This document shows, one piece after another, positions 46,101 through 60,179 of a stretch of 64,000 nt of DNA; within the stretch, counting starts at the first letter, position 1; each line of letters opens with the position of its first letter. The position numbers and the translations under genes were made by a program. The stretch is from Anas platyrhynchos (lineage: Eukaryota; Chordata; Aves; Anseriformes; Anatidae). The notes under the pieces were generated by a model. The model was not told where the DNA came from, did not search any database, and was given only the letters and a program-made list of their open reading frames with translations. The stretch covers positions 4,675,501 to 4,739,500 of the forward strand of contig NC_092613.1 in NCBI RefSeq assembly GCF_047663525.1, given 5' to 3'.

Positions 46101-49100
46101 CCCATTCCCTTCGCTTTCATTTCCCTTTTATTCCTATTTCGGGTGGTGCAAGGTCAAGGTGGAACGGAGGGGAAGGAAATGGATCCTCCTGCTGCTGGCC
46201 CCTGGTAGCCTCTGCCTCGGACACGACGGCCACACAGGGACGGTGCCGGGGTGGGAACACAGCCCCAGGATCAGCTGTGGGATCAGCCTGGGGTGGCAGG
46301 GACACCCCACAAGGCTCTGTCCCACACTGGGGGGGACCCAGCACCATGCCCAGAGCCCCAGGATCCATCCCAGTGGCATCACCTGGGGGGAAAGGACACA
46401 AAAACCCAGCTGCAGCCCTTGCACCCGCAGCCTGTCCCAGCAGAACTGCTTCCTTCCACAGAGCCTTTGCGTGGGGACAGCGCTTTTTTAAGGGGAAAAA
46501 GGTGATTTTACCCCACTCCCCGCTTCCCCTGCCGCCCTGCCCAGCCGATCCCCAGGTACATTCCTGGCATTGCTCCGGCCGGGAGGGCAGGGAGGGCGCT
46601 GACCCTCCGAGCATGGGAAAAATGCCTCGTCTGCCCGCGGGAGCGGAGGTGCAAACAGCGCGGGGTGAGGAGGTCAGCGGGGAAATCCCTTTCATCTCTT
46701 CCCGGGGTTTTGGCGGACACGCGGCCGGGAGAGGAGGCAGGGAAGGAGAGAGGGAGGGAAAGGGTTTTGTCTGCAGCCGCTGCGAGGCCGGAGGCTGGGA
46801 GGGTGCACAGGCTGCGTCGCCACGTGGGGAGGTTGGAGAGGTGATGGGAAGGATGCAGGAGGTGCTGGGCAGTTATTTAGCTTTGGGCTCCGTCCTTTTG
46901 CCAAATCTGGGGCTCTGGGTGCCGGGGGGGAGCTGCAGCAGGGCACTGCTCAGAGAAATCCCGCTGGAAATCCAGCCCCGTGTCCGCGAGGCAGCCTGCG
47001 GGTTGGGAGCAGGGCTTGGGAGCAGCCCTGGCACAGGACCTGGGCCCTACGCAGCCCCCGGGGTCACCGGCGCTGTCCTCTCACCATCACTTGTTGGCCA
47101 AAGGAGGAGTCCCCAGCACAGCCCTGCCCCGCGCCGAGCCGGATCCCGCCTGGCTTCCAGGAATCGGGGCTGTGGGTGACAGCTGGCGCCTGCGGTGGCA
47201 TCGGCGTGTCCCAAGGCACCCGGCTCCCCGTGCACCCCGCTCCCCGGGCACCCGGGGACTCCTGCAGCACCCAGGGATTTCCCTCGCCCGGCCACACGGC
47301 GAGGGATTCTCCTGCATGCACGAAGCAGATGGCAAAACGCGGCCCTAACGAGATCAGCGATTAATCTGCGCTTTGCTTCCCAATCGCATAATCACGCAAT
47401 TATTCTTGGTATCGGGGCGGAGCGGGGCCCGCTCCCTGCTCGCTCCCGGGGCACCGCGGCGGCGTCGGGTCGGCTCCCTCGGTGCACAGCAGGAGCACAC
47501 CCAGCCCAGTGATCCCAGTTTCCACCAGTAAGAGGACGCAGGAATGGCACTGGGGCGTCACCCCTCAGCTGCGCGGTGTCGCCGCGCGCGCCACCCGGGG
47601 CTGCCTCCTGCCCGGCACCGCGGCCGCTCTTTGGAGCAGAGGAAACGGGGGAAAATCTCGCAGTTTTGGGGCAGCGCGTGCGGCCGGCGGCCCCGAATTC
47701 CTGCGCGGCACCGGCACGGCCCTGTTATCAGCAGGCGCGGGCTGTTTGCTGGAAAAGGGCGGCAGCGGGGCCGGGTGACCCCACACTTCCTTCCTTTCTT
47801 GGAAGCCGCTCGCTCCGAGCGTGACGCTCGCGCGCTGATAACCGGCTGCTTTCACAACACGGGGCCGGGGCTGCTCCTGCTCGGTGCCCTCTGGCACCCG
47901 CTCCCTGCCTCAGTTTCCCCCTTTTGTCTCCTCGGCCGTCCCCTGGTCCTCCCCTGCCCCGTGGGTGGCTGCAAGGCGCAGGATGGCACGGGGGTGGCTC
48001 GGGGGCTTCGTGGTGTCCCCGTGCCATCGCCGGGTGGCTCCTGCTTGGGGCCGGGGCTGAGCAGCCCCTGCAAGCACTGGTGGCACAGATCAGGGGCAGC
48101 ACCCCCAGGTCAAGACCTCGAGCTCTGGCTGCTCCCTGGACGCCGTTTGGCAGCTCCTGGGGCTGCTCAGAGCCAGGCTGGTGACAGCGGGGTTTGGCTC
48201 TGCGCTTGTGCTGGGTTCTGAGTGGCTCACGTCCACCCTAAACCCTCTCTGGTGCCCTCAGCACCGGCACCAAGGGACCCCCCGAGGGTATCGACGCCCC
48301 CGATGCCACGGGTGGAGGCTGGAGGCGAGGCCACGGCTCCGGTGTCCTCCCCGTGAGGCCAGAGCGGGGCCGAACGCGGCTCCCCCGCCTTATCGGGGCC
48401 GAGCGAGGAGGAAGTTTGCAGGGTGGATTCCAGCAGGTAAACAGCAACCAGATGGGGCCCAGATACCTGCCCGGAGACACCCGCCGAGCCGGGTTTGCAC
48501 AGCCTGGCCACTTATTTGCTCTGGGGACGGCTTTTCCCTCCGTTGGACGTCAGCAGCGGGGCCGGGACGTCACCGCAGGAGCCCGGCCGGGCTCTCCCGT
48601 CACCGGCCTGGCCGGGTGCCTGCACCCAGGGTGGCACCGTGGGGCCGGGGGTGCTGCGTGGCACCACGACCCTATAGGTGCTGCATCGCCCAGAGCCGGT
48701 GCTCAGGGTGATGCTCATGCCGTGGCCAAAAGGATTCGGGGTGCTTTTGGGGTCGCGTGGGCACTGGCAGTGCTGGGATGCGGGGGGTGGCAGGATGAGC
48801 GGTCCTGACCCTCCCCTGGACAGTTTTGGGGCATTTTCCCCCGTGGTGGGTTGGCAGTGGCAGGTGCCAAGCATGCCCTGGCACACGTGTGGCTGCACCT
48901 CGCGCCCAGCCCTGGCCTGCAGCACCGGTGGGATGCTCCCAGCCCCGGTTGTGAGATCCTGGCTGGGCTCATCCAGCTCACCCGGCTCCTCCTGCCACCC
49001 CTGGCAGCCCCATAGGGGAAACTGAGGCAGCGGGCGGTGTGGGACCGGTGCAGAGACGTGGAGGGGAGGGCACCGAGCAGGCTGAGCCCCCTCCAAGCAT

Positions 49101-52100
49101 CCCCCATCCATCAGACCACGGCGTCCTCCTTCTTGGGGTCCTGAGGTGTTACTCAAAGCCATCTGCATCTCTCCCATCCATCGGATGCTGCTGTGGGGTT
49201 TCTCCTTCCAGGTCTCCACCTCCTCATCCCCGCTACTTTCCCCATCCTGCAGCCCGTGCCCCCAAGGTGGGGCCAGCTCTGGGGCGCAGCACCCACCGCG
49301 GCATCGCCCATGGGTCCCGGGGCTTGGCACGGTGCTGGTGGGTAAATGCAGAGCCCAGAGGGGTTCTGGCTTCACGGGGCGAGCGCCCGAGTGCTGCTGC
49401 TCCGTTCCCCTTTTGGGGCAAGGAAGGGATCGGCAGGTCGGGACCCTGGGGAGAGCCCAGCAGCTGCTCGGAGCCCGTGTTTGCTGTGTCAGAAGGAGAA
49501 GCCGTAAATTCACCCAGTTTAATTGAAAGCCGGTGCTGTGGGTTTGGCTTAATCCGCCCTCCTCCTCCTCCCTCATTAGATAACGTCTCGCTGAAACCAC
49601 TTTGCAAACTCACAGCATTCCTGCGTGCTGAGCCCGGGGGCAGCCGCCGGCCGTGGCCCCGCTGCACCGCGCTCAGCCTGCCCCGCTCCCGTCCCGGCCG
49701 TGTGGGGAGAAGGGACCCACTGGTGGAGAACGGCCCCGCTCGTGACGTGGATGGAGACGGGATGGGGATGCTGAGGGTGGTGGGAGAGGGATGCAGCGAG
49801 ACGCAGGGGTGCGCAAAGGGCAGCAGGGGAAACAGCCTGGTGGGGCGGGCAGGAACGGGATTGGGCTCGTTTAGGGGGGAAAAAAAAAAAAGAGATTTCT
49901 CCGAGCCTTTGAAAGGGCAAAAAAAGGTCTCTGGGAGTGGATTCAAAGGGCTCAGATTGGAAAGATAAAGGGAAATGTTTAGGGCGGGGGCAACGCAGCC
50001 GGATGCGAGGTGTCCAAAAAAAGAAAGCGTGGGTACCCTCCGTGCCCAGCAGCGCCGGGTTGGCACCGCTGCCCCCGGCCCTGTGCCCAGGGAAACCGAG
50101 GCGCAGAGCGGGGCAGGGCTGGGGGCACGTGGGGAGTGTTTTGGGGCCGTTCCTCTTTGGGTTTCTTCAGAAACAGCCGAAGAGGAAACTGGCAGGTTGC
50201 GGAGAGGCCGGTTGGTTGGCAGCGCGCTTCTCGCTAACTACCCACGCTCTTCGTCACCCGTCCCCATCATCCTCCCTGCCACCCATATGGGGGGGGTCCC
50301 CACTGCGTCCCCGTCCTTGGTACCCGTCTCAGGGTGAAGTTTCCTTTGGGAGGGGAGTTCAGCAGCAGGGCAGGGATGGAGGGGGCCGCCGGGGTGTCCC
50401 CTGTGCCGCTGACCTGCGAGGAATGCCGTGAGTCACGGGGAAGGCATCCCCGCTCCGGCACGCTCTGGGAACGACAGCTCCAGGCTTTTCGGGAGGACAG
50501 AACTGGGTGAACTGGGTGTGCCCCATGTTCCCCCCCCCTATTACATCCCGCACGGGCACCCAGGGAAAACGCAGGGTGCGGGGAGAGCCCCGCGGGGGCA
50601 CGCTGCCGCCGCTGGTGCCGCGGAGGTGGCCGTCACCGCAGCTCCTGGCCGCGGTCCCCAGCCGGAGAGCCCAGACGTGACCTCAGCCTCTCCAAGCAGG
50701 GAGAGGTGACTCGAGGCTGGGAGGCCAGCCGGGGCCGTTCTCCGGCTCTCTCCACATCTGGCAAGAGGGATGGAAAGGGGCAGGGATGCTCCCCGAGGCT
50801 CCTCCTGCTCCCTCCCTGGGAACGCCGCCGCCACTCTGGGCTTTATCAGCTCGCTGCAGCCTCGCGCCCGGCATTGGAGAGAAAGGTTTTTCCCAGCAGT
50901 GCCTTATCGAGGCGCTGAGCCCTGGACCACGCTTTGTTTCAGCCCATGGCGCAATTAAAGGTGGAAAACGGCGTTTGGGTGAACAATTGCAAAATTCCTG
51001 GAAGATTATCTGAGCGCCGCAGCTGCCCCGGGGGCTCTGCGGGGAGGGCGCGGGGCAGGAACCCCAGGAGGGGAAGAACCTGGGAGCATCCTTCTGCGGG
51101 GAGCATCCAGGGGCATATTTTTGGAGCTGTCCCCTCGGGAGCAGCCCGCTGCTTTGGGTTCCATGCACCAAAAGGTGACGGCTCATTGCAGGGACCTGTT
51201 GCCACCTCCTGCCCATCCCCAGCACCAGGGCAGCAGACCCTGGAGGTGCACGGAGGTGACGGAGACAGCCCGGCTTCAGGGCTGGTGGAGGTGGGCAGGA
51301 AGGGACCTTTGGGCCCCTTGGGGGTCTCCAGCTCCAATCTGCCACCTCCTCGTCCCATCCCTCCTGTCCCACGCCACCACCCCTCACCCAGGGACGGGCA
51401 AAGCCCCGATGCTCTTGTGACACCTAACGGCAGCGACTTCTCATAGCCACCCACGGCCGGCCCCAGGCGCTCCCACATGCTCCAGGACACCAAAAGCAGA
51501 GAGGTTTGGGGAACAGAGATCCGGGCCCCAGGGGAGAGGAGCCCAGGAGCTGGATTTTTCCCCCGTTCCTTAGGGAAATGCAGGTTGTGATTGTGCTGCT
51601 CATCTGCTCACCTCCTTTTGGACCCGCCGGCCAAATCCAGCCACAAACCGAGAGTGGGGCACGGGGGAGAAAATCTGCAGGAGCCTGTGCAGGAGGAGCC
51701 CCAGCTCTCTCCCTCTTCCATCCTCCCCCAGACGGAGGGAAAGGCAGGAGCCTGCCCTCAACCACAGCGCCAGACATCAGAGAATCCACAGCAAAGCGCC
51801 CGGGAGCAGCCCTGGCTCCCCAAATCCTGCTGCCAGGGGAACGCCCTGATAAGCCCGTCCTGTCCCCACGGATGGCAACCCCGGGCTCAAGCTGATCCTG
51901 ATGCTTTTATTCCCCTTCCTGGGCGCATCCAGCACAACATCCACCTTGGCTCCAAGCCACAGCCCCTCTGCAGCAGAGCCACGGGGCCTTTCCCACCCTC
52001 GAGCCACCTTTTTGGTGACCGCGGGGCCACCCTGGGTGCCGCACCCGGGCTGTGGGTGCTGCAGGAGGGGACGGGGTTTGGGGAACTTGGCCACCCAGCC

Positions 52101-52379
52101 AGGCACCGCGCTCACCGCTGGTTCCTTTCCTGGGAAGGGAGGTGATGGGGGGCACGGCACGGACACGGGGACAGCAGCTTGGTGGCACCAAATGGGGAAA
52201 CTGAGGCACGGAGTGGGTACGGAGCCACCCGTGGTCGGTGTCACCAGACACACGGGTCCCAAAGGAGGCAGCCGAGCCTGGAAGGGTCCTCGCGGGCTCC
52301 TCTGCGCTTCCATCCACCTCCAGGCCATTTCCCCTGCCTGAAGTGGCTCTTTGCAGGGCGGCTGGCAGAGGGGGGCACT

Positions 52380-52590
52380 GCCTTTAAGTGTATTTGATGG
52401 ATAATTCCTCATTACCTTAATGCATTCGCAAGCCGGGATAATTGATGGATGTTTAACAGGATGCGTTTCCGACAGTCGGCTGGAGAAATGGACTCCCATT
52501 ACCCCGCAGCCCTTTCTTTTTCCCATTGAACTCCTTTGTTTCGATTGATCCTCGCCTCTCCCAGCATTCGCTGCTCATTAATAATCCCCC
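52380..52590. promoter_or_regulatory. AT-rich island with homeodomain-type motifs
   Basis: Several TAAT/ATTA cores (GGATAATTCC, CATTACCTTAATGCATTC, GGATAATTGATGG, TCATTAATAATCC) packed in 0.2 kb inside GC-rich DNA. Looks like a conserved non-coding element; no coding frame of note. Confidence 0.3.
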
Positions 52591-55500
52591 CAAGCAGCTG
52601 CTTCCCCCCGGCCCTCGGCGCGCTCGCTCCTCGACCTGCGACGCCGAAGGCTCTCGCTGGGCTTTGCAGGAGGGTTTGGGCACCGTTTGGGGCCGGCCCC
52701 GTGCCCCTGCCCTATAAAAGTAGGGGATGTTTTCCCCCAGAGTGTGGGGTCTGAGACGAGGCAAAGTGGTTTCTGAGCAAACCTATGAAGAAAGCAGGGG
52801 GGGAAGCGCAGCAGGGGTGGCACCGTGGTCAATCAGAGCCCGCTTGGCCAGGGGGGAATTTTGGGGTGAAATACAGAGGTAGTGGGACCGAGCCCCACGG
52901 AGAGGTCGCCCTCGGGGCCGGTATCAGCCCAGCGCAGGCAAGGAGCTGCGCACACCGCTGTTATCTGCGGGTCCTTCTGCTCGGGATGGGGTTATCTGCC
53001 CTGCCCTCCCGTGTCCCCACCCCGGGGGGCACTGCACCCCGCGATCCCAAGCCCTTCCCCATCCCGGTGCCTCCCAGGTGCTGCCTCGATGCTCTCCCCG
53101 CACGCTCAGGTCGAGGCTCCCAGCTCCATCCCCTCGCCCCCAGCCTGGGTTTAGGGCTCCCCATTTCCCCTTTTTCCCTCAAATCTCAATTTCAGCCTGC
53201 CCGTGGCTCACCTCCTCACCTCTCCACGTTCCTCCAGGACTCTCTGTGGGCTTTCTGTAGGGTTTGCCCTCCAAGGGGCCTGTTGGAGGCAGAATTAGGA
53301 AGAAAAGAGCCCAGCAGAGCCAGCTGGGGCTGCTCGGGGCTTACACAGCCCCAGGCAGGTTGGGGGGGGGGGGCACGGGGTTGGATCCAGGCCAGCTGGG
53401 GAACAGGGCTGGAGCAGGGCTGGTGGTCGCCAGGTGGTCGAGGTGGCTCTGCTTAGGGTGAGGGCACCCAAAAGGGGACGTCCTCACCTCTTGGAGCCCC
53501 CCACGCCCCCTTGCACAGCCCCTGGGGGTGATTTCCTTTAGGGGGCTCTGCCACCCGTGTCCATCCCCTGCTGGACGAGGAGATGCTGAGCGGGACGGGG
53601 ACGTGGGGACATGGGGAAGGTGGGGACCGGGACTTCCCAGGTCCCAGGGAAGGTGTCCATCCCGGGTTTGTGCCCCAAAATTGTCCCCATGGAGCCCAGC
53701 CTGGGTTTAACCTGGGCAAACCCGGGGGGTCCTGCGGAGCCACCGGCCACGGCTCCGCTCCCTTCCCGAAGTGCAGAGCTGGCCTTAAATCATCGCGGGA
53801 AGGCTGGTAAAAGCCTCGGTGCCTTCAAGCATGAAATACAAAGCACTCACCGCCCCCTTTCAGCCTCTTCCCTGAGTGCCCGTCTCACCGCATGAAACCT
53901 TTTATATCCCCCTCCCCGCTCTCCCCGCCGGCCCCCAGAGCGCCGGCGCGCAGCCGGAGCCTCTGCTAGCAGCGTTCTCCAAAAATTGCTCAAAAAAAAA
54001 CCAAAAAAATGAGGCCACAATTCCCCTTCTCACCCCTGAAACGCCAGCGGGGTGAGGACGAGGGCCGAGACCCCAAAACCTCCCCGCCGTCCTGTCCCCG
54101 CTGTCTACCCCAAACCCCAATGGACCGATTGTAAAGGGGAAAGGGCTCAGCCGGGCACCGCGGCGGGGATTTTGGGGAGGATGCGCGGCCCCACAGCCTC
54201 CGAGGGGGGCCCTGGGGTGGGGACAGCTCTGTGGGGCAATGCCACCGTGGGCAGATGGGGCTGCGGGTGCTGTGGGGCCGTCCCCGGCTGCCGGCGGAGG
54301 ATGCAGATGGTGCAGGGTGGGACGCTGTCGCGCCGCCATCCATCAGCAGCGGCTTCACCGAGCCTGGCAGCGTCGCCGGGGCGTAAATCAGACCTGAATG
54401 AGGCCAGGGATTTCTCTGTAGGGTTTGGCCTCGCTGGTGGCATTCGCTCCTTGTGGCAGCAGGGGGTGGAGAGCTCGCGGCCACAGCAGCTGGGTGAGGA
54501 TGCTGAGCTGCCACCTCGCCACCATCGGGGCACGTGGGGACCTTGCTGTGGCCAGGAGAGCCCGGCAGGCTCGGAGCCTCCTTCAGTGCCTCTTTTTGAT
54601 GCCCTCCCTCCCATGTCCTGCTGCTGGGGGATCGGCCAAGCCCCCTGTGATGCCTCGGTGGTTTCTATACCTGCATGGACAGGGGGTGTTGGTGCAAGGC
54701 CAGTGTTTGCTCCCAGGTGTGCAGAAAGGGAGACCGGGGTGGGGACAGGGAGCCCTTGGGTGGCTGGGGCAGTGGCAGGGGTCTGGCTTGTCCCCGTGTC
54801 CCCATCCCTGCTGGAAGACCAGACTGTGGGACGTCTCCATTCAAGCTGTCCCCATTTGCCTTGGAGCCCGTTAGGTCCAGCACGACCCCACGCAGCACGG
54901 CATCCCTGCTCCTCTGCCGCAGGGACAAACTGAGGAAGCCTCTTTCCTGCCCCATAAAACCTCTTCTGGCCACCCACACCGAGCTCGTTGCCATTTCCCC
55001 CACACTGGGCACAACTTCTCCAACTGCAAGAACATCAAAATCCTCTCCAGTGACCTGTGAGCCCAAAAAGATGGAGCCAGCACCACCGGCAGGCGCTGAC
55101 CGTGCCAGGACCCTTTTGCCCTTTGCGCTCGAGCTTTTCTTTCCCATTGCTTCGTTTTCCCTCCCCATGCAGCGGGTGCCTGGCGAGGCAGAGGCTGCGT
55201 GGGGCTGAACCACTTCGGCTCCTTCCAGCCCTTGCCTCCAGCATCCCCAGCCTGCACCGGCTGCTCCGTGCCGGTGGCTTTGGCTTCGTTTGGGTGGCCG
55301 GGTCTGAGCATCACCGCGTTCACTGAGCCGCACGCACCGAGTCCGGGCATTCGTGGCCGCCTCCCTTCCCCTCGCAGCCTTGGAGCCCTGTGTTTCCATC
55401 CACTTTTTGCCATCACATTCCTCCCTGCAACGCTTCTCCTTCTTTCTTGGTCATGCTCTGTTGTTCTCCCTCCCCTGGGTGCCCCCCAGTGTCCCTGCTC

Positions 55501-57224
55501 TCCCTCCTGCCCTGTTCATCCCCTCTGCATCCATCCTTGGGCTGCGCTCCCGCAGCCGGCGCGTTTTTTCCCCGGCCCCACCGAACTGCGGCTGAGCCTG
55601 CTCCTTTCCTGCCGCAGCGGCGGATGGGGCACAGCCTTTAGCTGCAGGGGAGGGGGGGGAAGAGCAAGCGAGCTCCCTGCGTTGTCTCGTGCGAGAGCCG
55701 TGAGCATCCTTCATCCCCGCACGATCGCGCTCACATCCGAGGCGCGCTCAGCGCGTGACTCAGCCGCTCCCAACGCCAGCGGCTCCGTGCCCGCACCCCC
55801 CGATTCCTCCTGCAGCCCCCCCCTCATCCTCCCTGGCCCTGCAGACACCTGGGGGCTGCCAGGTGAGGTCTGGGGGATGCGGAGCCCGGTGTCCCCCCAC
55901 CTTGGGGCACGTCGGACCCCTGGGGACAGCGGTGCCGGTGCAGGGGGCGCGGGGATGTCGGTGGTGCAGCGGCACCCAGAGCATCCTGAGCTGGGGCTGC
56001 CGCCCGTGCACGCGCCCGGGGAGGGCTGGGGCGGCTGCGATTCTTCAATCTGGAGCAGCCCTGACCTGCTGACAAAGGCAGAGTTATTTTTAAAAAGCAG
56101 CCACTCAGCGAAATTCGCCTCCGCCGCCCGTCCTGCAGCCGCTGCCCGCCGCCGGGGATAAATCCAGCCCGGGATTCGGGCTCGGGGATGCCTGGAACAG
56201 GGATGGGGAGCGCGGTCCCTGCCCTGCGCCCTCCCAGCCCCCCCAGCCCCGCAGGCTTTTTGGGCTGCCAAAGCCTCGGCGGAGCGACGGGAGCGTTGCA
56301 ACCTGCTTTCCTGCACTATTTATAGCCCCACGCACACGGCGCAGCCAGCACAGGGTGCGGCGCAGGGGGGGTTCCCCGCACGCAGGCCCTGGAGCATGGC
56401 AGGCAGCGGGGTGGATAGATCCTGCCCAGCTCCCAGGCCTTTTTTTATTGCTCGGTTGTTGTTTGTTTTTGGGTTTTTTTTGCATTTCCAGGTCAGCAGC
56501 CGGACCCACGTGGAATTTGCAGGGTGAGAAAGCGGCCCCGAGCCTTGCTCCGGTCGCTTTTTGATGGCAAATTAATGCCCGGATGGCGATGCTCTGCCCG
56601 CAGCCGCTGCTCCCATTTCACAGCCCCCGTTTTTATTTTATTTTTTGAGTCCCAAAACCTCTCAGGGGGGTGAATTTCCAATTGGGAGGGGGGTGTGTGG
56701 GGGGGATTTGCTGCAACAGGGCACGGCCGCTCCCCAGCCCTGCTCTCACCCGCACTCCCTGGGGGCCGCCACTCTGCCCGGGAGCCCTCCTTCCCCTTTA
56801 TTGCCTGGCTGTGAATTAATACCCATTTCCTGAAGCTTTTATGGTTTCCTCCCAAATGGCCCTTACATCAGGGGGATATTGGGTTACAGCAAGCACTCGC
56901 AGCGAGGAAAGAGCCCAGGCTCGGCGTGCTCCTAACCCCACAGCCAGGCGCTGGCTCCCCCCGTGTGCCCCTGCCCTACACCCAGGGGGGGATCGGTGCA
57001 CATGCCCCCCCTTGGGACCTTGGGGAGCACCCAGGGCCCTCTGGAAGCGCTGCAAGGGGACAGAAGGGCTCCCTGTGCGCGTGGGGTACCGGGGTTTGGG
57101 GGTGGCCGAGGGAGGGTGGGGGGGGTCCCCGTTGTTGGGCTGGTTTTGGGGTTCCTGGCTTTGCTGCCTCTGCCTCGCTTTCTGCCGCGGGGCTGAGCGC
57201 GTGCACACCTCTTGGGCTGGTTAC

Positions 57225-57310
57225 TGTAGAAACGAAATTAGCACAGGGAGGGAATGCAATCCCAGAGCTAATTAAGGTAATTACAGCTTCACACCAGCTG
57301 CTCACGAGGT
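57225..57310. promoter_or_regulatory. AT-rich island with TAATTA and E-box motifs
   Basis: Contains GAAATTAGC, GCTAATTAAGGTAATTAC and an E-box CAGCTG within 85 bases. Candidate conserved non-coding element. Confidence 0.3.
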
Positions 57311-60179
57311 CCAAGGACCTTCTGTAACTTGTGGAGGGGATCTGCCGCTCGGGGGGACCTCGCGCTCCGGCTCCTCGCCGCGGTGGCACCCCTCGCTCGC
57401 AGGGACCCCACGAGGACAGCGCCTGGCACGAGGCTGGGATGTGACACGGGTGACACCGCGGTGGTGGCACCCGGCCCCAGGGGTGCCTCCCAGATGTGCC
57501 GGCCCCACTGCAGCAGCGGGGTCCAGGCTGGGTTTGGGGTCCCCCCGCCACCGTGTCCTGCCTGCGGTGGCACTGGGGGACGTGCCCGGTGATGCTGTTT
57601 GGGGTCCTTGGTCTGGCACAGCCAGCAGCAGTGGGGTGGGGAGCTGGGGATGTGCTGACCCCAGTGGGGGGACTGCAGTGGGGTTGGGGTCCCCTCCATC
57701 CCGCAGGGACCACCTGGCCAAGGCTGGGGGGAGCGGGATAGGGGAAGGCTGCGGGGAGGCAGCAGGGCTGGGGGGGTGCCGGGGATGTTTTTTGGGGACA
57801 CGGGACTGGAAAACAGCAGAGATCAACCCCAGGGGAGGATGAACCTGATGGGAGCAGTGAAGGACAAGGCAGCGATGGGGTCGGGAGCGGGGACATCCCC
57901 ACCATGTCCTGGGGGGGGGGGGGAGATGCAGGAGCATCCCTGGGTCTCCCGCAGCCTCCCATCAAAATACTATTACCTAGCGGGCGCCTTCCCACAAAAC
58001 ACGATTTTTGAGCTGATTCCCGGCACCAGCCCGGGGCGGGAGCCAGGGGAATGCGGCCAAACATGTTTGTGCCGTGGCCGAAATTTTCCCCGTGGCCGGC
58101 TGGCGTGGAGCTGGGGGGCTGGCGGGGTGCCAGGGTCGGGGACAGAAGCGCTGTGTGCTTGTCAGCGCCGGGAGCGGGCGGTGATTCACCGCTTACCAGA
58201 ACGCTGATATTTATTCCCCGGCTTCGTTACGAGGCTGAGACGAGACGTTAAAATCAAGAGATGAATGAAGAAAGAAAGAAATTAAAAAAAAAGATCCAAA
58301 AAACACAAAACGCCGCAGCAGGGGGGGAGGCAGCATCCCCCCCCCCAGCGACCCCCAGGGGGTTTCCTCGCCCTCCCCTCCCTCTCTGCTTTTTTTCTTT
58401 TTTTTTTCTGCGGCTGGGGGATTTGGATGGAGGAAAGGAAGAGCTGGCAAAAATCAGCCTCTGCCGCTCCCCCCCGGCTTGTCCCCGTTTGCCCTGCGCT
58501 TTGGCAGCTCCAGGCTGCGGGCAAACGGCGGGGACGGAGCGGGGAAGGGGTGGGGGGGGGGGCACGGATCCATCGTGGCGCTGGACGCAGTGCAGGGGGC
58601 TGGAGATGCTGCAGGGGGGGCGCGGGGCTTTGTCACCCCCCTGCCCACCCAGCGCTGCCATCAGAGCCCAAATCCCCCTAAATCCAACCCCTCCTTTTCC
58701 TCTTCCCCCCCCAGACCCCCCCTCGTGCCTCAGTTTCCCCACACCACCCTGGGGCAGAGGCTGCTCCATCCCCATCTCCCCGCATCCCCCTCTCCATCCA
58801 CCCACCCAGCGAGGACAGGGGGGGCTCCGGCCTCTCCCGCAGAGACCGGGGGTAGAGGGGGGGACACTTGGGGACAGCGAGGGACGCGGGGACAGCACGA
58901 GCCGCCCCCGGGCTATTTATAACCACCTCCAGCGCCGGTGTGCGGCGGCAGCTCCCGGCGATTATTTTTAGCCCGCTGCAGGGAATCACGGCGGGGCGAG
59001 GGCGGGCGGCAGGCGGGGAGGTGCCGCAGCACCGAGCCTCCCAAGCCCTGCCCGCATCCTCGCTCCCAAATCCCCCTTTATTTCTCATTTTTTATTCCCT
59101 TATTTATTTATTTTTCGGGGGTTGGAACACCCCCCCACCCCCCCCTTTTTCCCTGCAGGGGATGCGCCCCCAGCCTTGGCACCGGCGCGCGGATGAAGGG
59201 CGAGGGGCCGAAACCCGGTGGCCCCCCACAACCTCTCCAAGCCCCCGCTGCAGGCAGGGGCGCACGGGGGGGGGGACGTGAGGATGAGGAGGGGGCTGCG
59301 GAGGCTGGGGGGGGGCGGTGGTGGCTGCACAGGGATGGAGGGAGGGGGGGGCTGCCGCCTGCTCGAGACAGGAAGACATTTCCGCGCGCCGCTGTCTGCA
59401 TCCCTAATGGGCCTCGCTCCGCCGTCGCCTCCCGCTCCCCATCCAGCTCCGGCGCTGCTGCGGAGGCTGCGGGAAAAGAGAGGGGGGGGTGAGGGCACCC
59501 CAGGGAGCAGCTCTGGGTCCCCGCTGTGGGTGCCACCGTGGGTGCCCCCCATGTGGAGAGGAAAGTGCCCGCGGAGAGCTCGGGGAGATGGGGATGGAGA
59601 CACCGGCGGGGGCCACGCTGCAGATGCTTCAGCAGGGTGGGGAATCGCCCCACAGAGGGTGCAGGGTTGGGATGTGGGGCTGGGGGCTACGGCCCCAGAT
59701 GGGGGACAATGTCCCCCCCTCCTTCCCGTGCGCTGTGAGGCTCCACAGCTCCACCCCACACAACCCCGACCCGCTGCTGCCCCACATTTTGCAGCCCCCG
59801 CAGCCTGCAGGACCTGCGGAGCAGCCGGCGGCACCTCCCCAGCACCCCAAAAAATGGGCACCCCAAAACATCTGGGCACTCAAATCCGGGGTCAGGCACC
59901 CCAGGGGACTAGGGTTGGGCACCCAAACCAGGAGCATGGGGCTGAGGGGCGAAGCGAAGCCCCCCCCACACCCCGTTCCTGGCGGTTTCCCGGTTTATTT
60001 TCTCCCCTATTAGATTCCAGCTGGCAGGACGGCGCCCATAAATATACATAAGGGCTCATTTCCATGACGGTTTATTCGGGGAGCAAATTCCACAGCTGCC
60101 TGGCAGACGGCTCCGTGCCCGGGGATGCAGCAGGGCCGTGCCCGGTGCCGGCCGTGCCTCAGTTTCCCCACCTGGAAAT

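Noticed and set aside
45908..47179. 423-codon open frame, plus strand
   Set aside because: Low-complexity Gly/Pro/Ser/Arg composition, overlapping long frames in other phases, no domain or splice pattern. Expected in DNA this GC-rich.
48512..49600. 362-codon open frame, minus strand
   Set aside because: No family resemblance, and an equally long plus-strand frame overlaps it; a product of low stop density.
50995..51003. STAT-type site TTCCTGGAA on its own
   Set aside because: A 6-base specificity motif is expected several times by chance in 22 kb; kept only where it clusters with other motifs (60.2 kb).
56976..58064. 362-codon open frame, minus strand
   Set aside because: Pro/Ser/Cys-rich with no recognisable domain; overlaps other long frames.
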